From a bacterium (GTDB lineage Bacteria > UBP4 > UBA4092 > JAOAEQ01), in the NCBI GenBank assembly GCA_026416715.1, contig JAOAEQ010000015.1, positions 16,390-80,389 on the forward strand: a stretch of DNA of 64,000 bases. Direction: 5' to 3'. The position numbers and the translations under genes were made by a program. Position 1 is the stretch's first letter. Every line of letters begins with the position of its first letter. A model generated the notes under the pieces. The model was not told the DNA's origin, made no database searches, and saw nothing but the letters and a program-made list of their open reading frames with translations. Below are positions 1 to 8,882 of the stretch, piece by piece.

Positions 1-942
1 CGCACCATACGGTTCACTGAAACTATAGACAATTGCCGTTCCGCTATGAGTCGTTCGTCGATACGGTGCTCCGAACGTACCGTTGGGATTCGGTGTACCC
101 CGATAAAATACTCGCACGGTAAAAATGCTGTTTAATGGTAATGGGGCATTAGGCAACGAAACATACAAACGGTTCTGCGAACTATTATGCGTATACGTTA
201 GCGTACTCGTTCCTGGACCTTGGTCAACCGATTGCACCGAGAAACTTCCGCTATTATCATCTAAATCAAACACTGCAGTACGTAAGGTTACCGTAGTGCA
301 TTTCGCAATCATGGTTAGATTAGCAGTGATAATACTGCTGGTCATCGTCACAATATGGTTTAACTCATAATGGAGAACATCATATTTAGTTTGTTCCGGA
401 TGTGTTGCCGGTTGCGCCATAACGATTGCAGTTTTTGCACCGAACACCCGATCGAAATGGACTTCTTCGTTACTAAACAATAACGCGAACATTTCTAGAG
501 ATTCAACTTGTGGAGCAAATCCTTTTTCGGTGGTTAATTCTATTGTATTCTCTCCGGGAAGCAAATACTGTTTTTGAATACAGAAATAACTGCCGTCCGA
601 TCCGATGACCGGTTCCGCTTCAATCAGTTTATCATTGACAAGGAGCAGCGGTATTTCTCCTTGTATTCGTATTCGGAGCGCATAATCATATCCGAGCATA
701 GATTTATCGAGGTAGGTTCTGATACTGATTTTCTCCGCAGAGCGAGTCAACGTAATCGGTTGGCCAGCACTGGTGAAACTCGGTGGTTTAACTCCTTGCA
801 ATTCTGCGGAATTGAGCCGAACCGCTACCGGTCGGTTCGTCCAGTCGAAATCAATCGGTAATGCGAATCCAGAAAAACAGAAAAACGAAAAAACCAAGAA
901 ACTACAGAACGTCGAAATGAAAAACCGAATCATCCATTGCAT
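1..942 (-). CDS. Secreted M1-family aminopeptidase-like protein, N-terminal part (cut by window edge)
   Basis: The frame is open from an ATG at 942 down to base 1, giving 314 codons, so the C-terminal part lies outside the window. The first ~28 residues form a signal peptide (MQWMIRFF, then a hydrophobic run ending near FSGFALP). From about residue 185 the text YDVLHYELNHIVTMT and the beta-rich stretch after it resemble the N-terminal domain of M1 zinc aminopeptidases, and the last visible residues SFSEPYGA match the point where that domain leads into the catalytic region. The zinc motifs HEXXH and GXMEN would lie further left and cannot be checked. An alternative start is ATG 933. It probably acts on peptides outside the cytoplasm. 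The family call rests on the N-terminal domain only. Confidence 0.72.
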   Translation of the reverse strand, partial: MQWMIRFFISTFCSFLVFSFFCFSGFALPIDFDWTNRPVAVRLNSAELQGVKPPSFTSAGQPITLTRSAEKISIRTYLDKSMLGYDYALRIRIQGEIPLLLVNDKLIEAEPVIGSDGSYFCIQKQYLLPGENTIELTTEKGFAPQVESLEMFALLFSNEEVHFDRVFGAKTAIVMAQPATHPEQTKYDVLHYELNHIVTMTSSIITANLTMIAKCTTVTLRTAVFDLDDNSGSFSVQSVDQGPGTSTLTYTHNSSQNRLYVSLPNAPLPLNSIFTVRVFYRGTPNPNGTFGAPYRRTTHSGTAIVYSFSEPYGA

Positions 943-1022
943 AATGGTATCTTTACTAGGAAACCAAAAGACCAAAATTATTCAAATGATGATTTCTGGA
1001 TTCCTAACGATTAGAGATTAGT

Positions 1023-2309
1023 TTAGTATTTGAGATATTTTTTCTGCCAAACTTCGTTTTCCTGCCGCATGAAATCGGTTATCTCATGGTCTGCGCCGGG
1101 AACTAAAACCAATCGTTTCGGAACGGTTTTCGGTATCCGATTCAAGGCAACAATACCGTTCACCGGCGGACATACTCTATCCTGTAACGCAACACAGACC
1201 AATGTCGGTGATTGAATCCACGGCGCTAAATTCGCTACATCAATATAGGATAACGTTCGTCGAACCTTATCGCCAAGGTTCGGGTCGGTATAAAATTGAC
1301 CGAACGTCGGTCCGGATCCGTTGGTTGATACATAAACGAAATCCGGAAAATTGCTTAGATAGGTTACGTTCGAAACCACTGCTGCAATCGGATACGGGCT
1401 TAACGCGGCTGTCGCTAACGCAAACGCTCCCCCTTGACTTCCGCCCTGTAGTCCGATGCGATGTTTATCCACTTCCGGGCGGCTAACCAGAAAATCTAGT
1501 GCGCGTAAACAATCCATATATGCTTGACGATAATAATATTCTTTCGGTTCAGTTATATTCCATAAATGATGCTGGTCAATCGGTGTTGTAAAATATTGTT
1601 TACTCGGTCCATGCGTTCGTGGATTAACTGAAAGGGTTATTATTCCTTGTGCGGTTCGGTCGTTCGGCAGTTCTTCTGCACCCCAACCGGGCATAATTTG
1701 GATTGCCGGATATTTCTTTTTCGATGGGACACCGGATAACGGATTAACCTCGTTCGGAACCATATAATAGCAAACGATAGGAATCCCACCGAACGAATTC
1801 AGTTTTACGCGATAACATCTACCGGTCTGCGAGGTTTGTTTCTGCTGATGGTAATCAACCCAGTCCGAGATTGGGGTTAGTTCCGGTTCCATTGGGACGG
1901 AATCGAGTTCCGCTCGAGTTTGAACCCAGAACTGTTTAAAATCCGGCGGTCGTTTTAATAATTTCGACCCACGATAGTTGATTAATTTCCCTTTCGGGAA
2001 ATAGAGCGCTCGCCATTCTCCCAGTACGGTTCGTTCAGAACCGTTACCCAGTTCAACTCGGATTCCGAGTATCTCTTTTTTCTTACGATGGGGTAGAATG
2101 TATTTCGTGGTGGGTGTAACCGGTACTTCCTGCGTATCCAGAACGATGATTTCCGGCGGGTCTAACGCATATGCGGTCAAGCGAATTGATTGATGCGAAG
2201 TATCAACAGGTTGCAGATTCGGCTCGATAATAAGATAGGGGGTTCCACCTTCCACTGCGGGGTCAAAAACCAGTTTTACTGGGGAAACGCTTGAAAGATT
2301 ATTCGCCAT
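1023..2309 (-). CDS. Acetyl xylan esterase / cephalosporin-C deacetylase-like alpha/beta hydrolase (CE7, AXE1 family)
   Basis: A 428-residue protein with an N-terminal beta-rich extension of about 110 residues followed by an alpha/beta-hydrolase core. The nucleophile elbow GGSQGG lies near residue 289, an acid in QDRVCPP near 377 and a histidine in ADHEITD near 408. This order and spacing fit the AXE1/CE7 esterases, which remove acetyl groups from carbohydrates. Other family-like landmarks are the RTHGPS segment and PEVDKHRIGLQGGSQ just before the elbow. No clear signal peptide is seen, so a cytoplasmic location is likely. The gene lies directly upstream of the truncated aminopeptidase on the same strand with an 80-base gap. 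The substrate is inferred from the family only. Confidence 0.85.
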   Translation of the reverse strand: MANNLSSVSPVKLVFDPAVEGGTPYLIIEPNLQPVDTSHQSIRLTAYALDPPEIIVLDTQEVPVTPTTKYILPHRKKKEILGIRVELGNGSERTVLGEWRALYFPKGKLINYRGSKLLKRPPDFKQFWVQTRAELDSVPMEPELTPISDWVDYHQQKQTSQTGRCYRVKLNSFGGIPIVCYYMVPNEVNPLSGVPSKKKYPAIQIMPGWGAEELPNDRTAQGIITLSVNPRTHGPSKQYFTTPIDQHHLWNITEPKEYYYRQAYMDCLRALDFLVSRPEVDKHRIGLQGGSQGGAFALATAALSPYPIAAVVSNVTYLSNFPDFVYVSTNGSGPTFGQFYTDPNLGDKVRRTLSYIDVANLAPWIQSPTLVCVALQDRVCPPVNGIVALNRIPKTVPKRLVLVPGADHEITDFMRQENEVWQKKYLKY

Positions 2310-2542
2310 ATTTAAAAAAAAGCAATAGTGTTAACAAAACCTTATCTTCCGCTGAAAATGTGCTATTGGGATATATTATATTGATAGTATATCGTAAAGT
2401 TAGATTAGTTCGCAAATTTAATTGTACAATGTACTCTGCACTGCGACTGCGTTGATAGTATGCAAGTTAGTTTGTATATATGCGACTCCGAAAACAAAAA
2501 CGTAAAACTCAATCCAACGAGAATCCGATATCGCAATCCGCA

Positions 2543-2576
2543 TAAAAAAATGGCTAGGCTGCAGTCCTAGCCATTG
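2543..2576 (-). terminator. Intrinsic terminator after the small unknown gene
   Basis: On the minus strand a 9-bp stem (ATGGCTAGG with CCTAGCCAT, loop of 7) is followed directly by seven T residues. It lies 40 bases after the stop codon of the gene ending at 2614. The rest of the gap 2310-2613 shows nothing else that I recognise. Confidence 0.78.
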
Positions 2577-2613
2577 ACTCGATACCGTTTATTTGTTGTT
2601 AGTATCTGTTAAC

Positions 2614-2952
2614 CTACGCTGGCGGCATAAACGGGCTGGTTGGTTCAACGCCGGCATGGTCTATCATATACAAGATATATTTTCCGACATAGGCATTAAA
2701 CCCGCTCTGCGGTCGGGATAAATTCCCTGCGTACGTTTCCCAAGCGGATTTTGTCGTTGCATTTTCCGCTTGATACGCATTGACTGCCGTAGTAAAATAA
2801 CTGCGAATTGTCTGCTGGTCAACCGTATTCGGGTTCTGCGGAACCACATATCGCCGCACATAATTGATTCCTTTCCAAACAGCATAGACTAACGCTTTCC
2901 CGATTTGACCACGGGCATCGAACGAAAATAACGGGCTGGTAACTTTTGCCAT
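2614..2952 (-). CDS. Small conserved-looking protein of unknown function
   Basis: 112 residues from ATG 2952, which I prefer to upstream in-frame starts because a purine-rich AAGGGGG lies about 10 bases before it and the sequence before this Met looks non-coding. The protein begins MAKVTSPLFSFDARGQIGKA and continues with a WKGINYVRRYVVPQNPNT segment. The pattern G-K-A-x-V, a Trp-Lys-Gly turn, then P-x-NP-x-T-x-x-Q gives me the impression of a family seen in several uncultured phyla, sometimes compared with phage structural proteins, but I cannot name it. There is no signal peptide or membrane segment. It stands alone with its own terminator. Function unknown. Confidence 0.6.
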   Translation of the reverse strand: MAKVTSPLFSFDARGQIGKALVYAVWKGINYVRRYVVPQNPNTVDQQTIRSYFTTAVNAYQAENATTKSAWETYAGNLSRPQSGFNAYVGKYILYMIDHAGVEPTSPFMPPA

Positions 2953-3164
2953 ACCGCAATTGTCCCCCTTTCTCAAGATAAGATTTTGAACCTGCTCTAG
3001 AAACAGGTTAAACGAACTATCTTGCGTTCGTTCACCAACCATTCTGGCATCAAACGCGCTTATGCCTATGTCTCAACAATCTTACGGAAACCTAGACAGG
3101 AAATTGAACCGAGGAACGATATCAAGCGGTAGCTCGGGGGAATAATCCTGAAACGATTTCTAAA

Positions 3165-3332
3165 AGAGGTAACTCTAAACTCCCTGAATCCTTTGGAGGT
3201 ATTAGAGCAAACTCTAGGGTCTGGAGTTTGGTTAAGTTGAATAACCCAAGTTGTTTTTAGGAGCAACAATTCCTATATTATGGTTGCACGAGTTCGGTAT
3301 GGAACTAATCGTCCCGAGATGTATCTGGAGAA
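3165..3332 (+). repeat. Dispersed non-coding repeat, copy A
   Basis: This stretch and 9583-9752 align over about 165 bases: both carry GGAGGTATTAGAGCAAACTC, then a hairpin (arms CAAACTC at 3208-3214 and GAGTTTG at 3224-3230), then GAATAAC, a CGAGTTCG block and TAATCGTCCYGAGATGTATC. The orientation is the same in both. The hairpin arms have changed in a paired way between copies, which suggests that the structure matters or that the element is palindromic in origin. The 513-base gap 2953-3465 holds this repeat plus a small palindrome at 3365-3390 (AACCCAAATT / AATTTGGGCT); I see no gene. Confidence 0.7.
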
Positions 3333-3465
3333 AAATTGCTGCAAAAACAATTCGAGGATTAACCCAAATTACAAAATTTGGGCTACGCTACTTGCAGAGC
3401 GATTGATTGTAAGGTATCCTAATTATATTTTATATTGCATAATAATACCTAAAAAATAGAACGAT

Positions 3466-4965
3466 ATGAAACTACTCCAGACACCTGAACTATATCAACG
3501 ACGATTATTAGAATCGGTTTTGGTTATTTTCGCATTAATTGTTATTGTCAATTATTTTTTCAATGAATCGGATATCTTTAAAACTGTAACCTTAACCGAC
3601 CTTTACTTTCTGCCAGTAGCTATTGCTGCGGTAGCGTTCGGTTGGCGCTGGGGATTGATTACCGCAGTAGCGAGCGCGATTGCGGTGCTAATACCGCTTG
3701 TGCCTTTCCGTGAGAGCGATACGCCATTTCGCGATGCGGTTACTTTCGGGTTACTGGTGAAAATCTTTTTATTCTTTTTCATTGGAATAAGTGCCGGGAT
3801 ATTATCCGATGCGGAACGGCGACGAAAAGAAGCGGTGAAAAAACTCAATGGAGAACTTGAAAAAGCTAACCAGAAATTACAACAGCGGGTCTTAGAACTA
3901 ACTACACTCTATGAAACCGCACGACAACTTAGCGCTACATTGGATATCAATATGGTTATGGCGAACGTTTTAGATACTGCGATCAAATCGCTCGATGGTA
4001 ATGCAGGATTTTTATATCTCTATGACCCTGAACGGAACGAATATTCGATTCGTGCAGCCCGTGGAAATATCCATAATACTCCACGACAGGTAACGTTTCA
4101 GACCGGAGAAGAAATGCTCGCGGTGGTAGCGCGAACGAAAAAAGGTATTCTGGTCGGTAATATAGAAAAAACTGAACAGTTTACGCTAGAATTCGATAAT
4201 CCTGCGCAAGTGGATATTCGGTCAATTATGTGTGTGCCGTTAATCGCACGAGACCAAGTTATCGGAATCATTAGTCTAACTAATAGGAAAAGTTCGCCGG
4301 AATGGGATTTATCGCATTTGAATTTGATAACCATGCTCGCAGCAGAAGCCGCTATCGCAGTTGATAACGCTACTTTATATCAGCGGATTAATACTGCATA
4401 CATCGAAATCATCGGGAATCTGGTTAGTTCGATTGAGCCGAAAGATGTTACTGCGGTCGTCCATTCGAGTCAGACTATGCGGTTAGCGAGTGAACTAGCG
4501 GCGCGATTAGGGTTAGACGAAATGGATACCAATGCGGTTCGCTATGTTGTTCTGATTCATAACCTTGGAAAAGTTGGGATTGATACCAAACTCGCTATGC
4601 GCACTGATGTCTTCTTAAACGAAGTCCGGAAATCGTTACGCAATATCGCTCATACCGACGCAACCGCTCTCGCTTCCATTCGGTTTCTCGAACGGGTTAA
4701 TCCGATTGTTAAATATCAACACGAATGGTTTGATGGTACCGGAGTACCGGAAGGGAGAAAAGGGAACCAAATTCCGCTCGGGTCACGCATTGTCGCAGTG
4801 ATAGATACGTTTCATATGTTAGTCTATCCGACAGAACCAACCAGAAGTGTTCCGGAGAATATCGAAAAAGCTATTGCGTATATTCGGTCGCGCTCCGGAA
4901 CCCAATTCGACCCAGAAGTGGTGACAACGTTTATCCAACTCGTTAGGACTCTACCGCAGGATTAA
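3466..4965 (+). CDS. Membrane protein with GAF and degenerate HD-GYP domains
   Basis: 499 residues. Residues ~15-125 hold several hydrophobic segments, followed by a charged coiled coil (~115-150), a GAF domain (~150-305) and an HD-GYP-like domain (~315-480). HD-GYP proteins normally hydrolyse cyclic di-GMP in the cytoplasm. Here key residues differ: the HD pair reads HN (LIHNLGKVGI), the HHE motif reads QHE, and GYP reads GVP (DGTGVP). The first His (VVHSSQ), the Lys of GK and the later Asp (VAVIDTF) remain. Metal binding and catalysis may therefore be lost, leaving a sensing or binding role. It is transcribed alone, convergent with pstB. Domain assignment is good; activity is doubtful. Confidence 0.83.
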   Translation: MKLLQTPELYQRRLLESVLVIFALIVIVNYFFNESDIFKTVTLTDLYFLPVAIAAVAFGWRWGLITAVASAIAVLIPLVPFRESDTPFRDAVTFGLLVKIFLFFFIGISAGILSDAERRRKEAVKKLNGELEKANQKLQQRVLELTTLYETARQLSATLDINMVMANVLDTAIKSLDGNAGFLYLYDPERNEYSIRAARGNIHNTPRQVTFQTGEEMLAVVARTKKGILVGNIEKTEQFTLEFDNPAQVDIRSIMCVPLIARDQVIGIISLTNRKSSPEWDLSHLNLITMLAAEAAIAVDNATLYQRINTAYIEIIGNLVSSIEPKDVTAVVHSSQTMRLASELAARLGLDEMDTNAVRYVVLIHNLGKVGIDTKLAMRTDVFLNEVRKSLRNIAHTDATALASIRFLERVNPIVKYQHEWFDGTGVPEGRKGNQIPLGSRIVAVIDTFHMLVYPTEPTRSVPENIEKAIAYIRSRSGTQFDPEVVTTFIQLVRTLPQD

Positions 4966-5003
4966 ACCGTATCCCGAGTTTGTGCCTGCGGAACCATCCT
5001 ATT

Positions 5004-5774
5004 TCATTTCGGTTGTTCAGCAAGGAATTTCCCGCTAATATACGCTAGGGTTTTCGGGTCTTTCGGGTTATTAAAAAACTCTTCTGCCGGTCCGTGTTCG
5101 ATTAATTCCCCTAGATAAAGGAACACTACATAATCCGCTAATCGTTTCGCTTGCCGTAAAATATGGGTCACTAGAACGATGGTATAGGTTTGTTTCAGTG
5201 AAAGAAACTGTTGTTCGATTCCTTCTGCAGAAATCGGGTCGAGTGCAGAAGTCGGTTCATCACCGAGAATGACTTCCGGATCAACCGCTAACCCGCGCGC
5301 GAGACATAACCGCTGTTGCTGTCCGAGCGATAACCGTGATGCTGGACTATGCAGCCGGTCTTTCACTTCATCCCAGAGCGAAGCGAGTTTGAGATATTTT
5401 TCTACTATCCGGTCAAGTTCTTTTTTATCTCTCACGCCATGAATCCGCGGACCGTAAGCGATATTATCATAAATAGATAATGGAAGTACCTGCGGTCGTT
5501 GCGATAACAATCCCATTTTTTTCCGCAAGCGCATCATATCTACGGTCGGACTATAGATATTCTCGCCATCAACAAGGATTTCGCCAGAAACCGTTACGCC
5601 TTCTTGCAAATCCAGTAACCGGTTAAATGATTTCAGCAAGGTAGATTTCCCGCAGCCAGACGGACCAATGATCGCGGTTATCTTCTTATTTGGAATATCG
5701 ACAGTGATATTCTTAAGTGCCTGCTGGCTGCCATAATATACGTTGAGATTGCGAGTCCTGATATGAAAATCCAT
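5004..5774 (-). CDS. pstB: Phosphate ABC transporter ATP-binding protein PstB
   Basis: 256 residues, the usual PstB length. Walker A GPSGCGKSTLL (~residue 37), signature LSLGQQQRLCLARGL, Walker B VILGDEPTSALDP and a switch His in LVTHIL are all present. It energises high-affinity phosphate uptake at the inner membrane with PstA and PstC. It is the last gene of a pstS-pstC-pstA-pstB order on the minus strand, 57 bases after pstA. No phoU follows; the next gene is on the opposite strand. All catalytic motifs are intact, so the transporter is expected to work. Confidence 0.95.
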   Translation of the reverse strand: MDFHIRTRNLNVYYGSQQALKNITVDIPNKKITAIIGPSGCGKSTLLKSFNRLLDLQEGVTVSGEILVDGENIYSPTVDMMRLRKKMGLLSQRPQVLPLSIYDNIAYGPRIHGVRDKKELDRIVEKYLKLASLWDEVKDRLHSPASRLSLGQQQRLCLARGLAVDPEVILGDEPTSALDPISAEGIEQQFLSLKQTYTIVLVTHILRQAKRLADYVVFLYLGELIEHGPAEEFFNNPKDPKTLAYISGKFLAEQPK

Positions 5775-5831
5775 ACTGTTAAATAGGAATGATGCTATTC
5801 TCTTTCGATATTCGGAAATCGGTTCGCGTAT

Positions 5832-6683
5832 TTATTTAACGATGTTTTTCGTAAACTTTTTTGTCAAGAACCGCGATACTATACTTATACCCAAAATGAT
5901 TGCAGTCAGAATCACCGCAGCTGCATACCCGCGTTCGCGCACTTCCGGAAACGGGGTTCCCAGCTGGAAAAAGATTGCTAACGGTAACGTTGCTACCGGC
6001 TGGAATACCGAGGTCGGAATAGAATCAGTATATCCTGCGGTGAATAAAACCGAAGCGGCATCGCCGATTCCACGACCGAATGCGAGCAGGATACCGGTTA
6101 ATATCCCGGGAAACGCTTGCCGGAACACAATATGCCAAGCGACTTCAAATCGGGTTGACCCGAGCGCAAATCCAGTCTCTTTCAATTCAAACGGTACCAT
6201 TTTCAATACTTCATCCATCGCGCGTGCCATAATCGGTAGAATGAGAATAGCGACGACAATAATTCCGGCAAATAACGACGCCCGCCATCCGAAATAAAGC
6301 ATCACGGCAAATCCGAACGCACCATAGACGATTGAAGGCACACCGAAAAGGACATCGAATATAAACCGGACGAACGTTGCTAAGGTCGAATTCTGTTTCA
6401 GATATACGTTAAGGTATAAAACTACCGGAATAGCGAGTATCGCCGCAAGAACCGTTGCGCCGACTGCGAGATAGAACGACCCGAGGATAGCATTCAATAT
6501 CCCGCCTTCTTTCCCGAGATAATATCCGCCTTTCGGCGTTTGGGTCAACATCGCCCAATTGATTGCGGTGAACCCTTTCCAGACAATCGTCGTTAGTATC
6601 AAGCCAAGTATCCCGATGATAAACCCAGTTGAAATTAGCATTAGGGTTTTAAAGATATTCTCTTCTATTTTCCGTCTATCCAT
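5832..6683 (-). CDS. pstA: Phosphate ABC transporter permease PstA
   Basis: 283 residues with about six membrane segments, the first at residues ~17-40. The cytoplasmic coupling loop is recognisable: MVPFELKETGFALGSTRFEVAWHIVF and then GIGDAASVLFTAGY, which match the EAA-loop region and the charged membrane residues of PstA. It forms the membrane channel with PstC. It starts at ATG 6683 with MDRRKIEEN. The 92-base gap to pstC contains a short simple-sequence tract (6738-6762, built on CATTTGGATTTC), one of many such tracts in this genome. Confidence 0.93.
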   Translation of the reverse strand: MDRRKIEENIFKTLMLISTGFIIGILGLILTTIVWKGFTAINWAMLTQTPKGGYYLGKEGGILNAILGSFYLAVGATVLAAILAIPVVLYLNVYLKQNSTLATFVRFIFDVLFGVPSIVYGAFGFAVMLYFGWRASLFAGIIVVAILILPIMARAMDEVLKMVPFELKETGFALGSTRFEVAWHIVFRQAFPGILTGILLAFGRGIGDAASVLFTAGYTDSIPTSVFQPVATLPLAIFFQLGTPFPEVRERGYAAAVILTAIILGISIVSRFLTKKFTKNIVK

Positions 6684-6775
6684 AGTTTGATGAAACTATA
6701 CTGAATGGTAAAACTCTCATGCTATTTGAGATTGATTTATCATTTGGATTTCCATTTGGATTTTAGTATTCGACA

Positions 6776-7699
6776 TTAAACGAGTTCTCGCTGAATCCGT
6801 AACAAGATGCTCCACGCAACCACGTTAAATAGTATGGTTACGGCTAATAGAATCAAGGCACCGAACATTAATGCGGAATCATATAACGGGATTGACATCA
6901 TTTCCCCATAGTTATTGGCAATAAGCGCGGGTAGCGGATACGCTGCATCGAAAACTGATTTCGGCACCTGTGCTACATTCCCGACCACCATCAGGACTGC
7001 CATCGTTTCCCCGAACGCACGCGATAACCCGAGGATAATTGCCGCAAGTATTCCCGGGAACGCTTTTCGAAACACGATATGTTTCACGGTCTGCCATTTG
7101 GTTGCACCGAGCGCAAAACTCGCTTCCCGAACTTCAAACGGTACCGCCCGCATCACTTCTTCACTGACCGAAATGATTACCGGAATTATCATGATTGATA
7201 GAACGATTCCACCGGAGAGAATACTAAATCCCGTTGGATTTGATGACTTGAATAACGGAATGAACCCGACCGCTGATTCGAGAAACGGGCGCAGGTTAAC
7301 TTCAACTGTTGGCACGATGAGTATCATTCCCCAGACACCATACACTACCGGCGAAATACCCGCAAGAACATCGAGCACCGGTTTAACCACTTCTCGGGTT
7401 CGGCGTTTCGCATATTCCGCTAGATAGATTGCAGTGAGTAAACATAACGGCACCGCAATCAGCATCGCTACAGCGGTTACCCAAACCGTTCCCATAATGA
7501 ATGGGAAAAACCCGAACTCAGCGCGCATCGGCTGCCATGATGATGAGAACAATAATGCTGAAATCGGTTTCAATTTAAGAATCGGCGCTGATTTCAGATA
7601 TAACCCGACCGCAATGATGAAAATTATACTTGCTGCGGAACAGGTCAAAATCCACATTACCCGACTGGCGATGATATCTTTTATTTTTCTAATCTGCAT
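6776..7699 (-). CDS. pstC: Phosphate ABC transporter permease PstC
   Basis: 307 residues with about six membrane segments. The N-terminal segment (~15-32) is followed by a periplasmic loop and the typical PstC text ISPVVYGVWG, the coupling loop AVPFEVREASFALGATKWQT and LSRAFGETMAVLMVVGN. It pairs with PstA in the phosphate channel of the inner membrane. Position between pstS and pstA is standard. The 89-base gap upstream, toward pstS, carries an AATATTC simple-sequence tract at 7716-7736. Confidence 0.93.
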   Translation of the reverse strand: MQIRKIKDIIASRVMWILTCSAASIIFIIAVGLYLKSAPILKLKPISALLFSSSWQPMRAEFGFFPFIMGTVWVTAVAMLIAVPLCLLTAIYLAEYAKRRTREVVKPVLDVLAGISPVVYGVWGMILIVPTVEVNLRPFLESAVGFIPLFKSSNPTGFSILSGGIVLSIMIIPVIISVSEEVMRAVPFEVREASFALGATKWQTVKHIVFRKAFPGILAAIILGLSRAFGETMAVLMVVGNVAQVPKSVFDAAYPLPALIANNYGEMMSIPLYDSALMFGALILLAVTILFNVVAWSILLRIQRELV

Positions 7700-7788
7700 T
7701 GAATTACCTAATTACAATTTCAATATTCAATATTCAACTCAAGATTCTTTTAAATTGAGAATAGAGCATTGAATATGTTGCATTGAGT

Positions 7789-8739
7789 CTATTCGAGAGA
7801 TTTAATAACCTTCTCTCGTTCCGATTTCGGTAGCGGCAAACTCGTCCCGACTTCATCAACGAATTTGGTTCCTTCTTCACTTAATGCAAACTGGATAAAC
7901 TCTTTCACTAACCCTTTCGGTTTCCCTTTGGTGAAGAAATAATTTTTCCGTCCGGCGGGATAGGTTCCTTGTTCAATAGCAGATTTCGCTTGCACCCGAG
8001 TATCAAGAATTTCTTGCGGGTCAGCTATACCATTATTATTCGCATCGATGGGGATAATAGTTATCCCGGGTACGACGTTCCCTTCTCGAGTATAAACGAA
8101 ACTGAAATTGTTATATCCGATACCTAGAACATCGCGATTGACCGCATCTAACATCCCGGGGTCGCCATAAACGCCTACACCTCGTAAATCTTCCTGCTTC
8201 TTATTCCCGAGAAATTTCGCCCAGGTCGCTGCAGCACCACAGGCATCCGACCGGGTGAAAATATGGATTTGTTTATACGCAGGAAGTGTTTTTACTACCT
8301 GATTCCAAGCGGTTATTGTCCCATAAATCCAAATGTCTGCAAGCTGCTTTTGCGTCATTCCATTCCGTTTCAATAGATTCACTGCTGGATTTTTACTATT
8401 TATTGTCGGAAACACTGCATCGTGTAAAATTAGAATTGGAAATGCGCCTTTTTGGATTTCCGCTGGGTCGGGCTCACGGCTGACCATCCCGATATCAACG
8501 AGACCAGATATCGCATCCGTTGCCCCTTTTCCTGCACCACCGGCAGAGACATCAATCCGCACTTCCGGATGGAGTTTCTGAAATTCTTCCGCCCATTTCA
8601 CTGCGGTCGGATATATTGCCCATGCCCCAGAAATACTTATTGTTTTTTTAGGTGCCTGAGATTTCTGCCCGCAACCGCTTAATGAAATAACTAATCCTAC
8701 TCCTAAACATACGATATACCGCCCAAACTGCTTTTTCAT
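7789..8739 (-). CDS. pstS: Phosphate-binding lipoprotein PstS
   Basis: 316 residues. The N-terminus has a lipoprotein signal with lipobox LSGC at residues ~20-23, so the mature protein is anchored by its Cys. The core shows PstS-type phosphate-binding segments: ISISGAWAIYPTAVKWAEEF near residue 35, VSAGGAGKGATDAISG near 65, and the FTRSDACGAAATWAKFL segment near 160 that contributes Ser/Arg/Asp ligands. It captures phosphate outside the inner membrane for PstCAB. A strong ribosome site, AGGAGGT, lies 7 bases before ATG 8739. I could not identify a convincing Pho box in the 250-base leader. Confidence 0.93.
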   Translation of the reverse strand: MKKQFGRYIVCLGVGLVISLSGCGQKSQAPKKTISISGAWAIYPTAVKWAEEFQKLHPEVRIDVSAGGAGKGATDAISGLVDIGMVSREPDPAEIQKGAFPILILHDAVFPTINSKNPAVNLLKRNGMTQKQLADIWIYGTITAWNQVVKTLPAYKQIHIFTRSDACGAAATWAKFLGNKKQEDLRGVGVYGDPGMLDAVNRDVLGIGYNNFSFVYTREGNVVPGITIIPIDANNNGIADPQEILDTRVQAKSAIEQGTYPAGRKNYFFTKGKPKGLVKEFIQFALSEEGTKFVDEVGTSLPLPKSEREKVIKSLE

Positions 8740-8882
8740 ATTTACCTCCTAAACGCAATCTGGACTTGATTGACCTGCTTTTGCTAAACATTAGCATAAG
8801 CTTAGACCAATCAAACCCATTTTACACGTTAAATTGATAATTCAGGTTCAGTCAATCGAACCTAATCAAAATAATAACCAGC

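Noticed and set aside
2614-2952. Prophage remnant suggested by the small unknown protein
   Set aside because: No integrase, structural or lysis genes and no attachment site are nearby.
5842-7427. Plus-strand frames opposite pstA and pstC
   Set aside because: Long but compositionally odd. The minus-strand permeases have full family signatures.
8740-8882. Pho box upstream of pstS
   Set aside because: I found no pair of direct repeats at the proper 11-base spacing. Regulation by phosphate is likely from the gene type but not shown.
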